64,000 nucleotides of DNA from Saccharopolyspora soli (GCF_022678645.1 NZ_JALBWV010000013.1:62001-126000), one strand, 5' to 3'; positions 42,011-50,821 are shown, counted from the stretch's first letter. A program made the numbers and translations. Notes: generated from the sequence alone by a model not told the origin.

Positions 42011-42469
42011 ATGGCGATCGATCCCGCCTTGATCGGCACGGCGCTGCCGCCGATCATCGTTGACGTCGAGGCCGGTCGGTTGCGGTTCTTCGCGAGCGCC
42101 ATCGGCGAGACCGATCCGGTTTACACCGATCTCGGCGCGGCGCGGGCCGCCGGGCATCCGAATCTGCCGGTGCCACCGACGTTCCTGTTCGGGCTGACCC
42201 TCGACGGCCCGGATTCCTTCGGGTTCCTCGGCGACCTCGGCGTCGACCTGCGCGAGGTGCTGCACGGCGAGCAGGAGTTCACCTACCACTCCGTGGCGCA
42301 CGCTGGCGAAACCCTGGTGCTGCGCCCGGTGATCACCGACGTCTACACCAAGAAGGGCGGCGCGTTGGAGTTCGTCGTCCGCAACACCGCCGTGACCCGC
42401 GCCGACGGCAGCGCCGTGGCCGACCTGACGGAAACCCTCATCGTCCGCCACTGGTCCACATCGGACTGA
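42011..42469 (+). CDS. MaoC-like dehydratase N-terminal (FAS1-like) domain protein
   Basis: 152 aa, a single hot-dog fold of the MaoC_dehydrat_N type. It resembles HadA/HadC-like subunits of hydroxyacyl dehydratases: VEAGRLRFFASAIGETDPVYTD, AARAAGHPNLPVPPTFLFGL and LHGEQEFTYHSVAHAGETL. These usually pair with a partner carrying the catalytic hydratase motif; no such partner gene is adjacent. TCGGAGGAG precedes the ATG. Its TGA stop abuts the stop of the next convergent gene in the hexamer TGATCA. Confidence 0.85.
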   Translation: MAIDPALIGTALPPIIVDVEAGRLRFFASAIGETDPVYTDLGAARAAGHPNLPVPPTFLFGLTLDGPDSFGFLGDLGVDLREVLHGEQEFTYHSVAHAGETLVLRPVITDVYTKKGGALEFVVRNTAVTRADGSAVADLTETLIVRHWSTSD

Positions 42470-43810
42470 TCAGCGGGCCCGCGCCGCGCTCCGGTGGTGT
42501 CCCGGTTCCGGTTCCAGCACGAAGTCGTGGCCCGCGACGCGTCCCGGCCGCACCGCCACCCGGTCCACCGCCGGGCGCATGCCCGGCGCCGAGACGACCA
42601 CCGTGACGTGCGTGCCCGGCAGGTCGTGCACCTCGTACTCGCCGGAGTTCGAGGTCACCAGGTGCGCCAGCTGCGTCCCGGTCGAATCGGTGACGGTCAC
42701 GATCGCGCCGGGCACCGGTGCGCCACCGGTGGCCAGCACCGTGCCAGCCAGCGTGTGGTGGTGCGCGGGTTTGGGGGCCTCGATCGCCGGATCCACCACG
42801 ACACCGCTGTCGTCCTCGTGCTCGTAGGTGCCCGCATCGGTCACCGCCTCCGGGTCCGCCGCCTGCTTGCGCCGCATCCGCAGCTGGTTGAACACCACCA
42901 GCAGCACACCCAGCAACCACCAGGCGGCCAAGCCGAGGACGGCTGGTGGTGCGCCCACGCCGTTGAAGTACAGGATGCCGCGCATCGAGTCGACGGCCTG
43001 GCCGAGCGGCAAGAACCGGTGCAACGACTGGAAGAACGCGGGCACCAGCTCCTTGGGGATGGCGCCGCTGCTGGAGGGCATGCTCAGCAGCACGAACGTG
43101 CCCATCGCCACGCCGGGGATGAACTGCTTGACGAACGGCACCAGACCGAACGTCGTCCACCCGACCGCCTGGGTGAGCAGGAACCCGATCAGCAGCAGGA
43201 TCGGCTGGTTGTAGATCACGTCCATCGACAGCGCGACGGAGTAGCAGACCACGGTGGCGAAAGCACCGACCCCGACCAGCGCCAGCAGTTTCTGCCGGGT
43301 GCCCAGCGCCGCGCGCAGCAGCATCATCACCGTGACGTAGGGCGGGATGTTCATCGCCAGCAGGCAGTAGAACAGTCCGGTGCCCATCACGTCGCCGGGC
43401 GCGGTCGGCGCGAGGTCGGTGAGCACGAGTTGGTGGCCAGCGGTCGAGGCGATCGGGGTGAACACCTGCTGCAGCACCATCAGCAGCGCCGACCCGTTGG
43501 CCTTGGCGTAGAACAGCTCCCCGTCGGCGGGGTTGTAGGCGGCTACCGCCTCGCGCTGCGTGATCGCCTCGCGCGCGCCCTGCTCGTCGGGTACCGCGGT
43601 GACGTCGATGCCGCCGGGCATCGCCTTGCCGAAGGCGGCATCGAGCTGGCTGGCGGCCTGCTCGCCGATCACGGCCACCGGCATGTGGTGCGGTGCCGGT
43701 GCGTGGAACGGCAGCAGGTAGCACACCATGAATCCGACGATGAAGAACATCGGGAACCACAGTGTCGACGCCAACGTGCGCACCAACGAACTCGGCTGTG
43801 CCTCGGTCAA
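42470..43810 (-). CDS. YhgE/ABC-2-like membrane protein with C-terminal carboxypeptidase-regulatory-like domain
   Basis: 446 aa from TTG 43810, which has GAGGAGG upstream. One N-terminal membrane segment, an external region of about 140 residues, then five segments ending near residue 320 form a YhgE/Pip or DUF3533-like transporter. The last segment is followed by RMRRKQ, then an acidic linker and a beta-sandwich of the carboxypeptidase-regulatory-like type (LAGTVLATGGAPVPGAIVTV, then GEYEVHDLPGTHVTVVVSAPG). Relatives export lipids or wall components, but the cargo is unknown. It is divergent from a tetR gene that probably represses it. Confidence 0.8.
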   Translation of the reverse strand: MTEAQPSSLVRTLASTLWFPMFFIVGFMVCYLLPFHAPAPHHMPVAVIGEQAASQLDAAFGKAMPGGIDVTAVPDEQGAREAITQREAVAAYNPADGELFYAKANGSALLMVLQQVFTPIASTAGHQLVLTDLAPTAPGDVMGTGLFYCLLAMNIPPYVTVMMLLRAALGTRQKLLALVGVGAFATVVCYSVALSMDVIYNQPILLLIGFLLTQAVGWTTFGLVPFVKQFIPGVAMGTFVLLSMPSSSGAIPKELVPAFFQSLHRFLPLGQAVDSMRGILYFNGVGAPPAVLGLAAWWLLGVLLVVFNQLRMRRKQAADPEAVTDAGTYEHEDDSGVVVDPAIEAPKPAHHHTLAGTVLATGGAPVPGAIVTVTDSTGTQLAHLVTSNSGEYEVHDLPGTHVTVVVSAPGMRPAVDRVAVRPGRVAGHDFVLEPEPGHHRSAARAR

Positions 43811-43912
43811 GAAACCTCCTCGCGACGAGACGGGCGTGCGGCACTGCACTGGTTCGAATCGCCCAGCGCGAGCGGCGCCGTCGGCGAGAACTGCCCCGAT
43901 TGACGATTAGCA

Positions 43913-43941
43913 ACACTAACTTGTTTCTGCAGTCTGTGCAA
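43913..43941 (-). promoter_or_regulatory. putative promoter of the YhgE-like gene
   Basis: Minus strand: TTGCAC (43941-43936), 17-nt spacer, TAGTGT (43918-43913). It is in an AT-richer part of the divergent region between the TTG start at 43810 and the tetR start at 44032, leaving a leader of about 95 nt. A TetR operator is expected nearby but not clearly seen. Confidence 0.4.
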
Positions 43942-44031
43942 AAATGCAGGTGTGCAACATCGGTTTGCCGGAGATGCCCGGAACCGCCCGTTGCGCGCCA
44001 TGCTCGCCCCCTAGCGGAACGGACGCTCCGG

Positions 44032-44658
44032 ATGGCCAAGACGACGACCGCCCACGACGGCGGTGCGGGCTCGGCCCTTGGGCTGCGCGAGCGCAAGAAG
44101 CGGGCGACCCGGCAGGCCCTGCAACAGGCGGCCGTCCGGTTGTTCCGGGAGCACGGCATCGAGGCGGTCACCGTCGAGGACATCTGCGCCCAGGCCGGGG
44201 TGTCCCCGCGGACCTTCTTCAACTACTTCACCGCCAAGGAAGAAGTGCTGGTGCCGTGGGACCCCGACATCGTCGAGAGCACCGCGCGGCGGGTTCTGGC
44301 GCAGCCCGCCGAGCATCCGCCGCTGCGCGTGGCGCACACCGTGCTCGGCGCGGCCATCGACACCGCGATGGCCGCACCAACCTGGCGGGACCAAGCGCTG
44401 CTGCTGCGCGACAAGCCCGAACTGATCCGCCGGATCGCCAGCGCCTCGCGGACGTTGGAGACAGCCCTGGCCGACGGGCTCGCGCAGCGGCTCGGCCGGG
44501 ACCGCGAAGACCACTACGTCCGGCTGCTGTCGGCCACTGCGATCACCGCGATGCGCAGTTGCATCCAGTCCTGGCACCGGGCCCATCCGGACACCGACCT
44601 GCACGACTTCCTCGACGAAGCGTTCGACCTGCTCAGCCGAGGACTGCCGCCCGACTGA
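44032..44658 (+). CDS. TetR family regulator
   Basis: 208 aa. HTH region: RQALQQAAVRLFREHGIEAVTVEDI then CAQAGVSPRTFFNYFTAKEE, the usual TetR text. The C-terminal part (residues about 90-200) is of the mycofactocin/MftR-like type often found beside YhgE-like exporters. The ATG at 44032 is chosen at the start of the alignable protein; upstream codons read through the promoter region. Divergent from the YhgE-like gene and therefore its likely local repressor. Confidence 0.88.
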   Translation: MAKTTTAHDGGAGSALGLRERKKRATRQALQQAAVRLFREHGIEAVTVEDICAQAGVSPRTFFNYFTAKEEVLVPWDPDIVESTARRVLAQPAEHPPLRVAHTVLGAAIDTAMAAPTWRDQALLLRDKPELIRRIASASRTLETALADGLAQRLGRDREDHYVRLLSATAITAMRSCIQSWHRAHPDTDLHDFLDEAFDLLSRGLPPD

Positions 44659-44685
44659 CCCAGCGCCACCACCGAGAGGACCGCG

Positions 44686-45321
44686 ATGGCCGACCACGAC
44701 CAGCCGCCGCTGCCGGACGATCCCGCCGAGACCCGACGGCAGATCGTCGCTCGGCTCTACCGGTTCCGCACCCGGCGCATCGCGTTGCAGGGCCGCCGAG
44801 CCGCGGCGGTCGCGATCACGCTGGCCAGCGATGGCAGCGGGCTGGGAGTCTGGCTGACCCGCCGAGCCGCGACGCTGCGCACCCACGCCGGTCAGTTCGC
44901 GCTGCCCGGCGGTCGGTTGGATCCCGGCGAGGACGCCCGGCAGGCCGCACTGCGCGAACTGCGCGAGGAGCTCGGCGTGACCGCGCGGGCGCGGGACGTG
45001 CTCGGGCAGCTGGACGACTACGCGACGAGGTCCGGTTATGTCATCACGCCGATCGTGGTGTGGGTAGGCGCGGCACCTCCGCTGACGCCGAGTCCGGACG
45101 AGGTCGCCCGCGTCGACCTGGTGCCGCTGACCGAACTGGACGTCAAGCCCAGGTTCGTGCGGATCGCCGAATCCAACCGCCCGGTCATCCAGCTGCCGCT
45201 GCTCGGCACCTTCGTCCACGCCCCAACCGCAGCGGTCCTGCACCAGTTCACCGAGGTGGTGCTGCACGGCCGGGAGACCCGCGTGGCCGACCTGGAACAA
45301 CCGGTTTTCGCCTGGCGCTGA
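44686..45321 (+). CDS. Nudix hydrolase, CoA-pyrophosphatase-like
   Basis: 211 aa. The Nudix box [24 protein letters not shown] has the full GX5EX7REUXEEXGU pattern near residues 81-104. The N-terminal half with [12 protein letters not shown] and [11 protein letters not shown] suits the NudL/CoA diphosphatase group, which hydrolyses CoA and derivatives, but substrate prediction for Nudix proteins is uncertain. GAGAGGACCGCG precedes the ATG, 27 nt after the tetR stop, so it may share its transcript. Confidence 0.88.
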   Translation: MADHDQPPLPDDPAETRRQIVARLYRFRTRRIALQGRRAAAVAITLASDGSGLGVWLTRRAATLRTHAGQFALPGGRLDPGEDARQAALRELREELGVTARARDVLGQLDDYATRSGYVITPIVVWVGAAPPLTPSPDEVARVDLVPLTELDVKPRFVRIAESNRPVIQLPLLGTFVHAPTAAVLHQFTEVVLHGRETRVADLEQPVFAWR

Positions 45322-45402
45322 CCCGCGGCGGCGCCCGGCAGTCACCGCGAGGCATCCTGGAGCGGACACCACCTGGTGCCGACCACTTCGGAGGAGGTAG
45401 CC

Positions 45403-45573
45403 GTGTTCAGTGGGACGTTCGGAGTGACCCATTGGCTGATCGTGATCGGGGTGCTGGTCGTGCTCTTCGGCGCGAAGCGGCTGCCCGCGGCCGCCCGTGG
45501 TCTGGGCCAGTCGATGCGCATCCTGAAAGCCGAGCTGCGCGACGACGCCGACAAGGACGACGAGCAGAAGTGA
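45403..45573 (+). CDS. TatA-like twin-arginine translocase component
   Basis: 56 aa. One N-terminal membrane helix ([14 protein letters not shown]), the FGAKRLP hinge, and the amphipathic helix [18 protein letters not shown], then an acidic tail. This is the TatA layout, though shorter than the main actinobacterial TatA (about 80-95 aa). The GTG at 45403 has GGAGG with good spacing; an upstream ATG at 45376 lacks one. No tatB or tatC gene is close, so it is probably a second, orphan TatA. Confidence 0.88.
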   Translation: MFSGTFGVTHWLIVIGVLVVLFGAKRLPAAARGLGQSMRILKAELRDDADKDDEQK

Positions 45574-45656
45574 CCCCATCGCGGGCGTAGCCTGGATGCC
45601 GGGAGAAACGCTCCGCCGCGCGCGCGTGGATCGTGCTGACGCATCGGAGGAGCGGG

Positions 45657-46757
45657 ATGGACCTGATCCGGCTGTCCCTGTGCGGCGACGTGATGCCGGG
45701 TCGCGGCGTCGACCAGATCCTGCCGCACCCCGGCAATCCCAGCCTGCACGAGCACTTCCTGCGGGACGCGCGCAGCTATGTCGTGGCGGCCGAGGCGCGC
45801 AACGGCCCGATCACCTGCCCAGTCGGCTTCGCCTGGCCTTGGGGCGATGCGTTGCGCGCATTGGCGGCAGCCGCACCCGATGTGCGGGTGATCAACCTGG
45901 AGTCCAGCATCACCCGCTGCGACGACTTCGCGCCGCACAAGGGCGTGCACTACCGGATGAGCCCGGACAACGTGCGCTGTCTGAGCGCCGGTCGGCCGGA
46001 CGTGTGCAACCTGGCCAACAACCACGTCCTGGATTTCGGCCGCCAAGGGCTCGCCGACACGTTGCACGCGCTGTCGCTGGCCGGACTGCGCTGGGTGGGC
46101 GCCGGGCACGACGACGCCGAAGCGCGCCGACCGGTGGTGCTCGGCACCTCGCACGGCCGGGTGGTGGTGTTCGGTTACGGCGCGGCGTCCAGCGGCATCC
46201 CGGCGGGCTGGGCGGCGACGTCCCGGCGGTCCGGGGTCAACTTCCTGCCCGACCTCTCCGATCGACGGGCCGCCGAGATCACCGGCGAGATCCGCGAGCG
46301 GACCCGGCCCGGCGACGTGGTGATCGTCTCGCTGCACTGGGGCACGAACTGGCAGTACCACGTCGGAGCCGACCAGGTCCGCTTCGCGCACCAGCTGATC
46401 GACGGCGGGGTGCACGTGGTGCACGGGCACTCCTCGCACCACCCGAGACCGATCGAGATCTACCACGACCGGCTGGTGCTCTACGGCTGCGGCGATTTCA
46501 TCGACGACTACGAGGGCATTCCGGGTTACGAGCAGTACCGGGACGATCTGCGCCTGCTGTTCTTCGCCTCGCTGGCCACCTCCGGCGAACTCGTCGACCT
46601 GCGGATGCTGCCGATGCAGGCCAGGCAGATGCGCCTGCACCCCGCGTCGCCATCCGACGCCGAATGGCTTCGCGCCACGTTGGCGCGGGTGAGCGCCTGC
46701 TTCGGCACGGCGGTCTCGCTGTCGGACGGGGCGCTGCTGGCTCGGCCCCGCGCGTGA
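45657..46757 (+). CDS. CapA family protein (metallophosphatase-like)
   Basis: 366 aa of the poly-gamma-glutamate capsule (PGA_cap) family, whose fold is that of a calcineurin-like metallophosphatase. Visible metal-type motifs: LSLCGDVMPGRG, INLESSIT, CNLANNHVLDFG, SLHWGTNW and GHSSHHP. No signal peptide is seen, unlike membrane-anchored CapA proteins. The role in actinomycetes is not settled; a gamma-glutamyl or phosphate ester substrate is possible. GGAGGAGCGGG precedes the ATG. A TAGCCT -10-like hexamer is at 45588-45593. Confidence 0.88.
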   Translation: MDLIRLSLCGDVMPGRGVDQILPHPGNPSLHEHFLRDARSYVVAAEARNGPITCPVGFAWPWGDALRALAAAAPDVRVINLESSITRCDDFAPHKGVHYRMSPDNVRCLSAGRPDVCNLANNHVLDFGRQGLADTLHALSLAGLRWVGAGHDDAEARRPVVLGTSHGRVVVFGYGAASSGIPAGWAATSRRSGVNFLPDLSDRRAAEITGEIRERTRPGDVVIVSLHWGTNWQYHVGADQVRFAHQLIDGGVHVVHGHSSHHPRPIEIYHDRLVLYGCGDFIDDYEGIPGYEQYRDDLRLLFFASLATSGELVDLRMLPMQARQMRLHPASPSDAEWLRATLARVSACFGTAVSLSDGALLARPRA

Positions 46758-46830
46758 CGTGCCGCGCCGCTGCGGTACCGTCGGCGCATTGTCCATAAAG
46801 GACGCCCGATCCGAAGGAGCGCCTTTCGAC

Positions 46831-47268
46831 ATGGCCCACAACGACGTCGCCCAGCAACGCCGCCGGGTCATCCGGATGGAACAGCACGCGACGCGCGAAC
46901 AGCCGCCGCGTCGCCGCCGCGGCTACACCGTCCGGTTCGACGTCGGCGGCGTCACGGGCCACCTGACCACCAACGCCTACCCGGACGGCAAGCTCGGCGA
47001 GGTCTGGGTGCGCGTCGACCAGCAGGGCAGCCCGATCAGCGGCTTCCTGGACAGCCTGTCGGCAGCCGTGTCGCTGGGCCTGCAGCACGGTGTTCCGTTG
47101 GAGCGGTACGTGGCGAAGTACGTCGGCATGCGGTTCGAACCGTGCGGCCCGGTCTCCGACCCGGAGATCGAGTACGCGCACTCCCTCCCGGACTACGTCT
47201 TCCGCCGCTTGGCCCTGGACTACCTGGACACCCGCACCTCCGCGGAACTCGGCATCCGCGGCGGCTGA
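46831..47268 (+). CDS. stand-alone TSCPD-type domain, homologous to the NrdJ C terminus
   Basis: 145 aa. The sequence from RRRRGYTVRFDVGG through LTTNAYPDGKLGEVWVRV, SLSAAVSLGLQHGVPLERYV, MRFEPCGPVSDPEI and DYVFRRLALDYLDTRTSAELGI follows the C-terminal domain of B12-dependent ribonucleotide reductase NrdJ almost motif for motif, but the catalytic barrel is absent and the protein starts at its own ATG with GAAGGAGC upstream. The G/C third-position bias shows it is under selection. It might bind to reductase or act independently; no function is known to me. Confidence 0.82.
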   Translation: MAHNDVAQQRRRVIRMEQHATREQPPRRRRGYTVRFDVGGVTGHLTTNAYPDGKLGEVWVRVDQQGSPISGFLDSLSAAVSLGLQHGVPLERYVAKYVGMRFEPCGPVSDPEIEYAHSLPDYVFRRLALDYLDTRTSAELGIRGG

Positions 47269-47278
47269 GTCCCGGAGA

Positions 47279-48640
47279 TCACTTCCTCGGTTCCGACATG
47301 CGGTCCCCGGCTCGGGTTGGTGCCCGCCAACCGAACACGAGGGGCAGGACCAGCGCGAGTGCCGCGAGTGCACCCCAGATCCCCGCGATGGCCCAGCTCG
47401 CCCCGGCGAGCGCGAGCACCGGGGTGAAGGTCACCGCGGTCACCTCGACCGGCAGGATCGGCAGGTAGGCGACGGCGAAATCCTCCAGGGTCTTGGAGCG
47501 CAGCCGCGGATCGATGATGCGCAGCAGCGCGATTCCGGTCGAGACCGAGCCGGTCGCCCAACCCCAGGTGAAGATCTGCTTCTCGAACCACGCGTCGCCG
47601 AGCATCCGCGGCGCCAGGCCGAGCCCGAGCAGCAGGCACAGCGCCAACCCGACGACGAACAGGACTAGCAGCGGCAGCCAGTAGTCGGCCACGAAGCTCG
47701 GCACGATGGAAGCGATTCCGCAGACCACGAGGACGTCGGTGGCGCTGCCGGAGATCGACTTGAGCGACTCGGGATCGACGAGGCGGCGCGTCCGGGTGGC
47801 GGACAGCAGCGCGCGCACGACCAGCCCGACCAGGAACGCGATCGAGAACAGTGGGAACGACACCGCCGGGAAGACCTCGCCGAGCAGCGTGTTGACCCCG
47901 TACGCCGCCGCGGAGATCACCAGGACGATCCCCGCCTGGAAGCTCAACGATTCGATCGTGCCGCCCGAGAACGTGTGCGTGCCGATCGCGGGCCGATCCC
48001 CTTCCGGGCGCAGGACTCCGGTTCGGACGTGCTCGGGCAACGCGCCGAGCCCTTCGAATTCCTTGGCGTGCCCGCGCTTCGCGCCGATCTTGGCCTGGAC
48101 GATGCCGCCGACGATGCCGACCAGCAATCCGACCGTCGCGGAGGTGAAGGCCAACGACTGCGCTTCGGCCCAGCCGCCGTCGCCGAAGACCGTTCCCATC
48201 GCCGCGGCTGAGCCGAATCCGCCAGCCCATCCGGCGAACAGCAGCAGACCGAATCCGTCGGGCGTGCCGAACAGCGGGCCCAGCACCAGCAGTCCCAACA
48301 CAACGCCGAGGGCGACCTGCGCCGCGTACATCAGCACGCCGTAGCTGGCGAACCCGGCCACCGAGCGACCGAGTCGCCGGAGGTCGAGGTCGTCGGTCAG
48401 CGCGAGGCAGGCGAACACGACCACGATGAGCACCGATGAATACGTGCCGAGTTGTTCGGAGAACGGCAGGAGGCCGAGTCCCTCGGGCCCGAGCACGAGC
48501 CCGAGCACACCGGCGATCACGCTGGCCGGGACCATCAGCGTCTGCAACGGTCGGACGGTCGCTCGGAGCGCGGTTCCGACCACGAGGAGCAGGCCGATGA
48601 GTCCGGCGTCCACGAGCAGGGACCAGGCTGAGTAATCCAT
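47279..48640 (-). CDS. sodium/glutamate symporter GltS family
   Basis: 453 aa with about 12 membrane segments. The repeat pattern fits GltS: the N-terminal half holds PASVIAGVLGLVLGP and AGWAGGFGSAAAMGTVFGD, the second half GWATGSVSTGIALLRIIDP, both glycine-rich re-entrant-like stretches. It should take up glutamate or a similar dicarboxylate with sodium. The ATG at 48640 has AGGAG upstream and follows the lysR stop by 8 nt, making it the last gene of solA-like-lysR-gltS. Confidence 0.87.
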   Translation of the reverse strand: MDYSAWSLLVDAGLIGLLLVVGTALRATVRPLQTLMVPASVIAGVLGLVLGPEGLGLLPFSEQLGTYSSVLIVVVFACLALTDDLDLRRLGRSVAGFASYGVLMYAAQVALGVVLGLLVLGPLFGTPDGFGLLLFAGWAGGFGSAAAMGTVFGDGGWAEAQSLAFTSATVGLLVGIVGGIVQAKIGAKRGHAKEFEGLGALPEHVRTGVLRPEGDRPAIGTHTFSGGTIESLSFQAGIVLVISAAAYGVNTLLGEVFPAVSFPLFSIAFLVGLVVRALLSATRTRRLVDPESLKSISGSATDVLVVCGIASIVPSFVADYWLPLLVLFVVGLALCLLLGLGLAPRMLGDAWFEKQIFTWGWATGSVSTGIALLRIIDPRLRSKTLEDFAVAYLPILPVEVTAVTFTPVLALAGASWAIAGIWGALAALALVLPLVFGWRAPTRAGDRMSEPRK

Positions 48641-48648
48641 GGGCACTC

Positions 48649-49608
48649 CTACGGTGCTGGTGCGGTGCCCTCCGCGGCCTGCTCGGCGTCGGAGGCGGTG
48701 GGACGGTGCGCATTGCCTTGAGCGGGGTCGTCCCCGCCGAAGCCGAGCGCGCGCTGGGCCGACCGGAAGGCGCGCGCGACAACCGGGAGCAACCCGAGCG
48801 GATCCCCGCTGGCGACCCTGGCGCGCAGCGGCGAGCGCGCGGTCGTGCCGGGAAGGCGGAGGAAGCGCACGCCGGGCCAGGGCGTGAGTCCGAGGATCTC
48901 GGAGACGATGGCCACCCCGAGACCAGCCGAAACCAGGCCCAGCATCGCCTGTTCGCTTTGCACGTGGGCCACCGGTTCAGCGGAGAAACCGGCCTCCGCG
49001 CAGGCCGCGGCGATCGCGTCGAAGGCCACCGGAGCGCGGTCGCGGGCGAACAGCACGATGCGCTCGGTGGCGACGCCGCGCAGGGACGCGGTGTCGGCCT
49101 CGGCCAGCGGGTGCCCGACCGGAACGGCCAACAGCAGTCGTTCGTCGGCGAGCACGATTTGGTCCGGGGAAGGGTCCTCCCACTCCCGGAGGATGGCGAG
49201 GTCGACGCGCCCGGCTGCGAGCGCGTGCCGTTGCTCGGAGCTGCCGAGGTCGACCACTACGGGGTCCCACTGCGGCAGTTCCGGCAGCAGCGCCGGGAGC
49301 AGGGCCGGGAACGCGGAGGTCACCGCAGCGATCCGGACCGGAGTGCGGCCCACGTCGCCGCGCACCAGGGTCCGCGCCTCCGCTGCCCTCCGGAGCAGGA
49401 AGAGGGCCTCCGGATAGAGCACGTCGGCGGCGGAGGTCGGCAACACCGAGCGGCTGGTCCGCTCGAACAACCGCAGCCCGAGTTCGTGCTCAAGGTTGGC
49501 GATCGCCTGGCTCACCGGTGGCTGCGCGGTGTGCAGGCGGCGTGCCGCAGCGGTGAAGCTGCGCTCCTCGTACACGGCCACGAAGTGGCGCAACAGCCGC
49601 AGTTCCAC
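48649..49608 (-). CDS. LysR family transcriptional regulator
   Basis: 319 aa. N-terminal HTH: LRHFVAVYEERSFTAAARRLHTAQPPVSQAIANLE, followed by LGLRLFERTSR; residues from about 90 form the periplasmic-binding-like effector domain (PVRIAAVTSAFPALLP). It starts at GTG 49608, one base after the solA-like stop. LysR genes are usually divergent from their targets; this one lies inside a transcript with an amine oxidase and a symporter, both plausible targets. Confidence 0.9.
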   Translation of the reverse strand: MELRLLRHFVAVYEERSFTAAARRLHTAQPPVSQAIANLEHELGLRLFERTSRSVLPTSAADVLYPEALFLLRRAAEARTLVRGDVGRTPVRIAAVTSAFPALLPALLPELPQWDPVVVDLGSSEQRHALAAGRVDLAILREWEDPSPDQIVLADERLLLAVPVGHPLAEADTASLRGVATERIVLFARDRAPVAFDAIAAACAEAGFSAEPVAHVQSEQAMLGLVSAGLGVAIVSEILGLTPWPGVRFLRLPGTTARSPLRARVASGDPLGLLPVVARAFRSAQRALGFGGDDPAQGNAHRPTASDAEQAAEGTAPAP

Positions 49609-49609
49609 A

Positions 49610-50734
49610 TCATCCCCCGAACCGGTCCGGGGAGAACCGCGAGATGTCGTGCTGCTGCGGCAGTCCGAGGACGAGACGGGCCGCGATCTCGCCGAACGCG
49701 GGCGCGAGCTTGAAACCGTGCCCGGACAGCCCGGCGACGACCGCCACGCCGGGCTGGATCGCACCGATGACAGCCCGCCGGTCCGGCGTGTAGGCGTCCA
49801 TGTGGACCGAGTGCCGACTCGGCTGCGCTGGCAGTTCTGGCAGCAGTCCGTGGACGTCGCGGCCCACCCCGGCCATGGCGTGCGGCTCCAGGAAGCGGGT
49901 CAGCCCAGCGGGGTCGTCGATCGAACCCCAGGCATCGGCCCAGCCCGCTTTGACCAGAGCACCGTCAAGGCTCGGGATGCCGAACAGGTGCACGTCCCCG
50001 AGATCGCGGATGAAACCGGGGAAGACCTCCGGCGCGTACCTTGCCGGGTCTTCGGGAGCGAACCAGGTCAGCACGAGCGGACGGATGTCGAGCAGCGCCC
50101 GCAGTTCCGGCAGGAGTTGCGCCGCCCAGGCTCCGGCGGTGACGACGACGTGCTTCGCAGTGCGGACGCCCTGCTCGGTCGTCACACGCACGCCACCAGG
50201 AATCGGCTCGACCGCGGTCACCGGAGCGCTGTCGAGCAGCTCCGCACCCGCTCGCCGCGCCCGACGCAGCGCTTCGTGCACCGCGGACTCGGGCCGCAGC
50301 ACCCCGCCGAGCTTGTCGAGCACCCCGATCTCGTCGGTGATCGACCCGTGCTGGGGGAACCGGTGCGCCAGCTCAGCCGCGTCGAGCACCTCGTGGGCAA
50401 TCCCGTGCTGCTGCACCGAGACAAGCACGTTGCGCATCGGCGTGATCGTCGGAGCACCGATCGACAGCACGCCCGCGGGGTGGAACAGCGTCCGCCGCCC
50501 ACCCCGCTCCAACTCCTGCCAGAGCTCCCGCGCCTGCAGCAGCATCGGGACGTACTCCGGACTTTCGTGGTAGCCGGTGCGGAACAACCGCGACTCGCCC
50601 GCGTAGCCCCCGAAGTCGTGCCCGAGCGCATGCCGCTCCACGCCGATGACCCGCGCGCCGTGGATCTCGGCGAGGCGCCAGCTGGCCATCGCCCCCACGG
50701 TACCGAGCCCCACCACGACGACATCCGCATCCAT
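49610..50734 (-). CDS. N-methyl-amino acid oxidase (SolA/sarcosine oxidase-like)
   Basis: 374 aa monomeric sarcosine oxidase family flavoprotein. FAD motif VVVVGLGTVGAMASWRLA, then FGGYAGESRLFRTGYHE and, near the C terminus, VVAGLSGHGFKLAPAFGEIAA. Relatives oxidise N-methyl-L-tryptophan or sarcosine to the amine acid, formaldehyde and H2O2. The covalent-FAD cysteine of the family, expected near GCSxHGFK, is replaced here by GLSGHGFK, so covalent attachment is doubtful. First gene of an operon with lysR and gltS. Confidence 0.87.
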   Translation of the reverse strand: MDADVVVVGLGTVGAMASWRLAEIHGARVIGVERHALGHDFGGYAGESRLFRTGYHESPEYVPMLLQARELWQELERGGRRTLFHPAGVLSIGAPTITPMRNVLVSVQQHGIAHEVLDAAELAHRFPQHGSITDEIGVLDKLGGVLRPESAVHEALRRARRAGAELLDSAPVTAVEPIPGGVRVTTEQGVRTAKHVVVTAGAWAAQLLPELRALLDIRPLVLTWFAPEDPARYAPEVFPGFIRDLGDVHLFGIPSLDGALVKAGWADAWGSIDDPAGLTRFLEPHAMAGVGRDVHGLLPELPAQPSRHSVHMDAYTPDRRAVIGAIQPGVAVVAGLSGHGFKLAPAFGEIAARLVLGLPQQHDISRFSPDRFGG

Positions 50735-50742
50735 GGACGGAG

Positions 50743-50772
50743 ATTCTCAACATCTCCACCGCATCATCGCAA
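50743..50772 (-). promoter_or_regulatory. putative promoter of the solA-like operon
   Basis: Minus strand: TTGCGA (50772-50767), 18-nt spacer, GAGAAT (50748-50743), which ends 8 nt before the ATG at 50734. No proper ribosome-binding site is present, so a leader of only 1-3 nt is likely. Confidence 0.4.
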
Positions 50773-50821
50773 TACCTCATCGATATCAGGACGCTGGCGA
50801 GCTATAGGAACGCGGTATGAA

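Noticed and set aside
41576-42032. Plus-strand frames in the gap before the MaoC gene
   Set aside because: They lack third-position bias and family similarity, and overlap the promoter dyad of the MaoC gene.
43851-43862. tRNA-like TTCGAATC stretch
   Set aside because: No matching T-stem, anticodon arm or acceptor stem can be drawn around it; it is in the leader of the YhgE-like gene.
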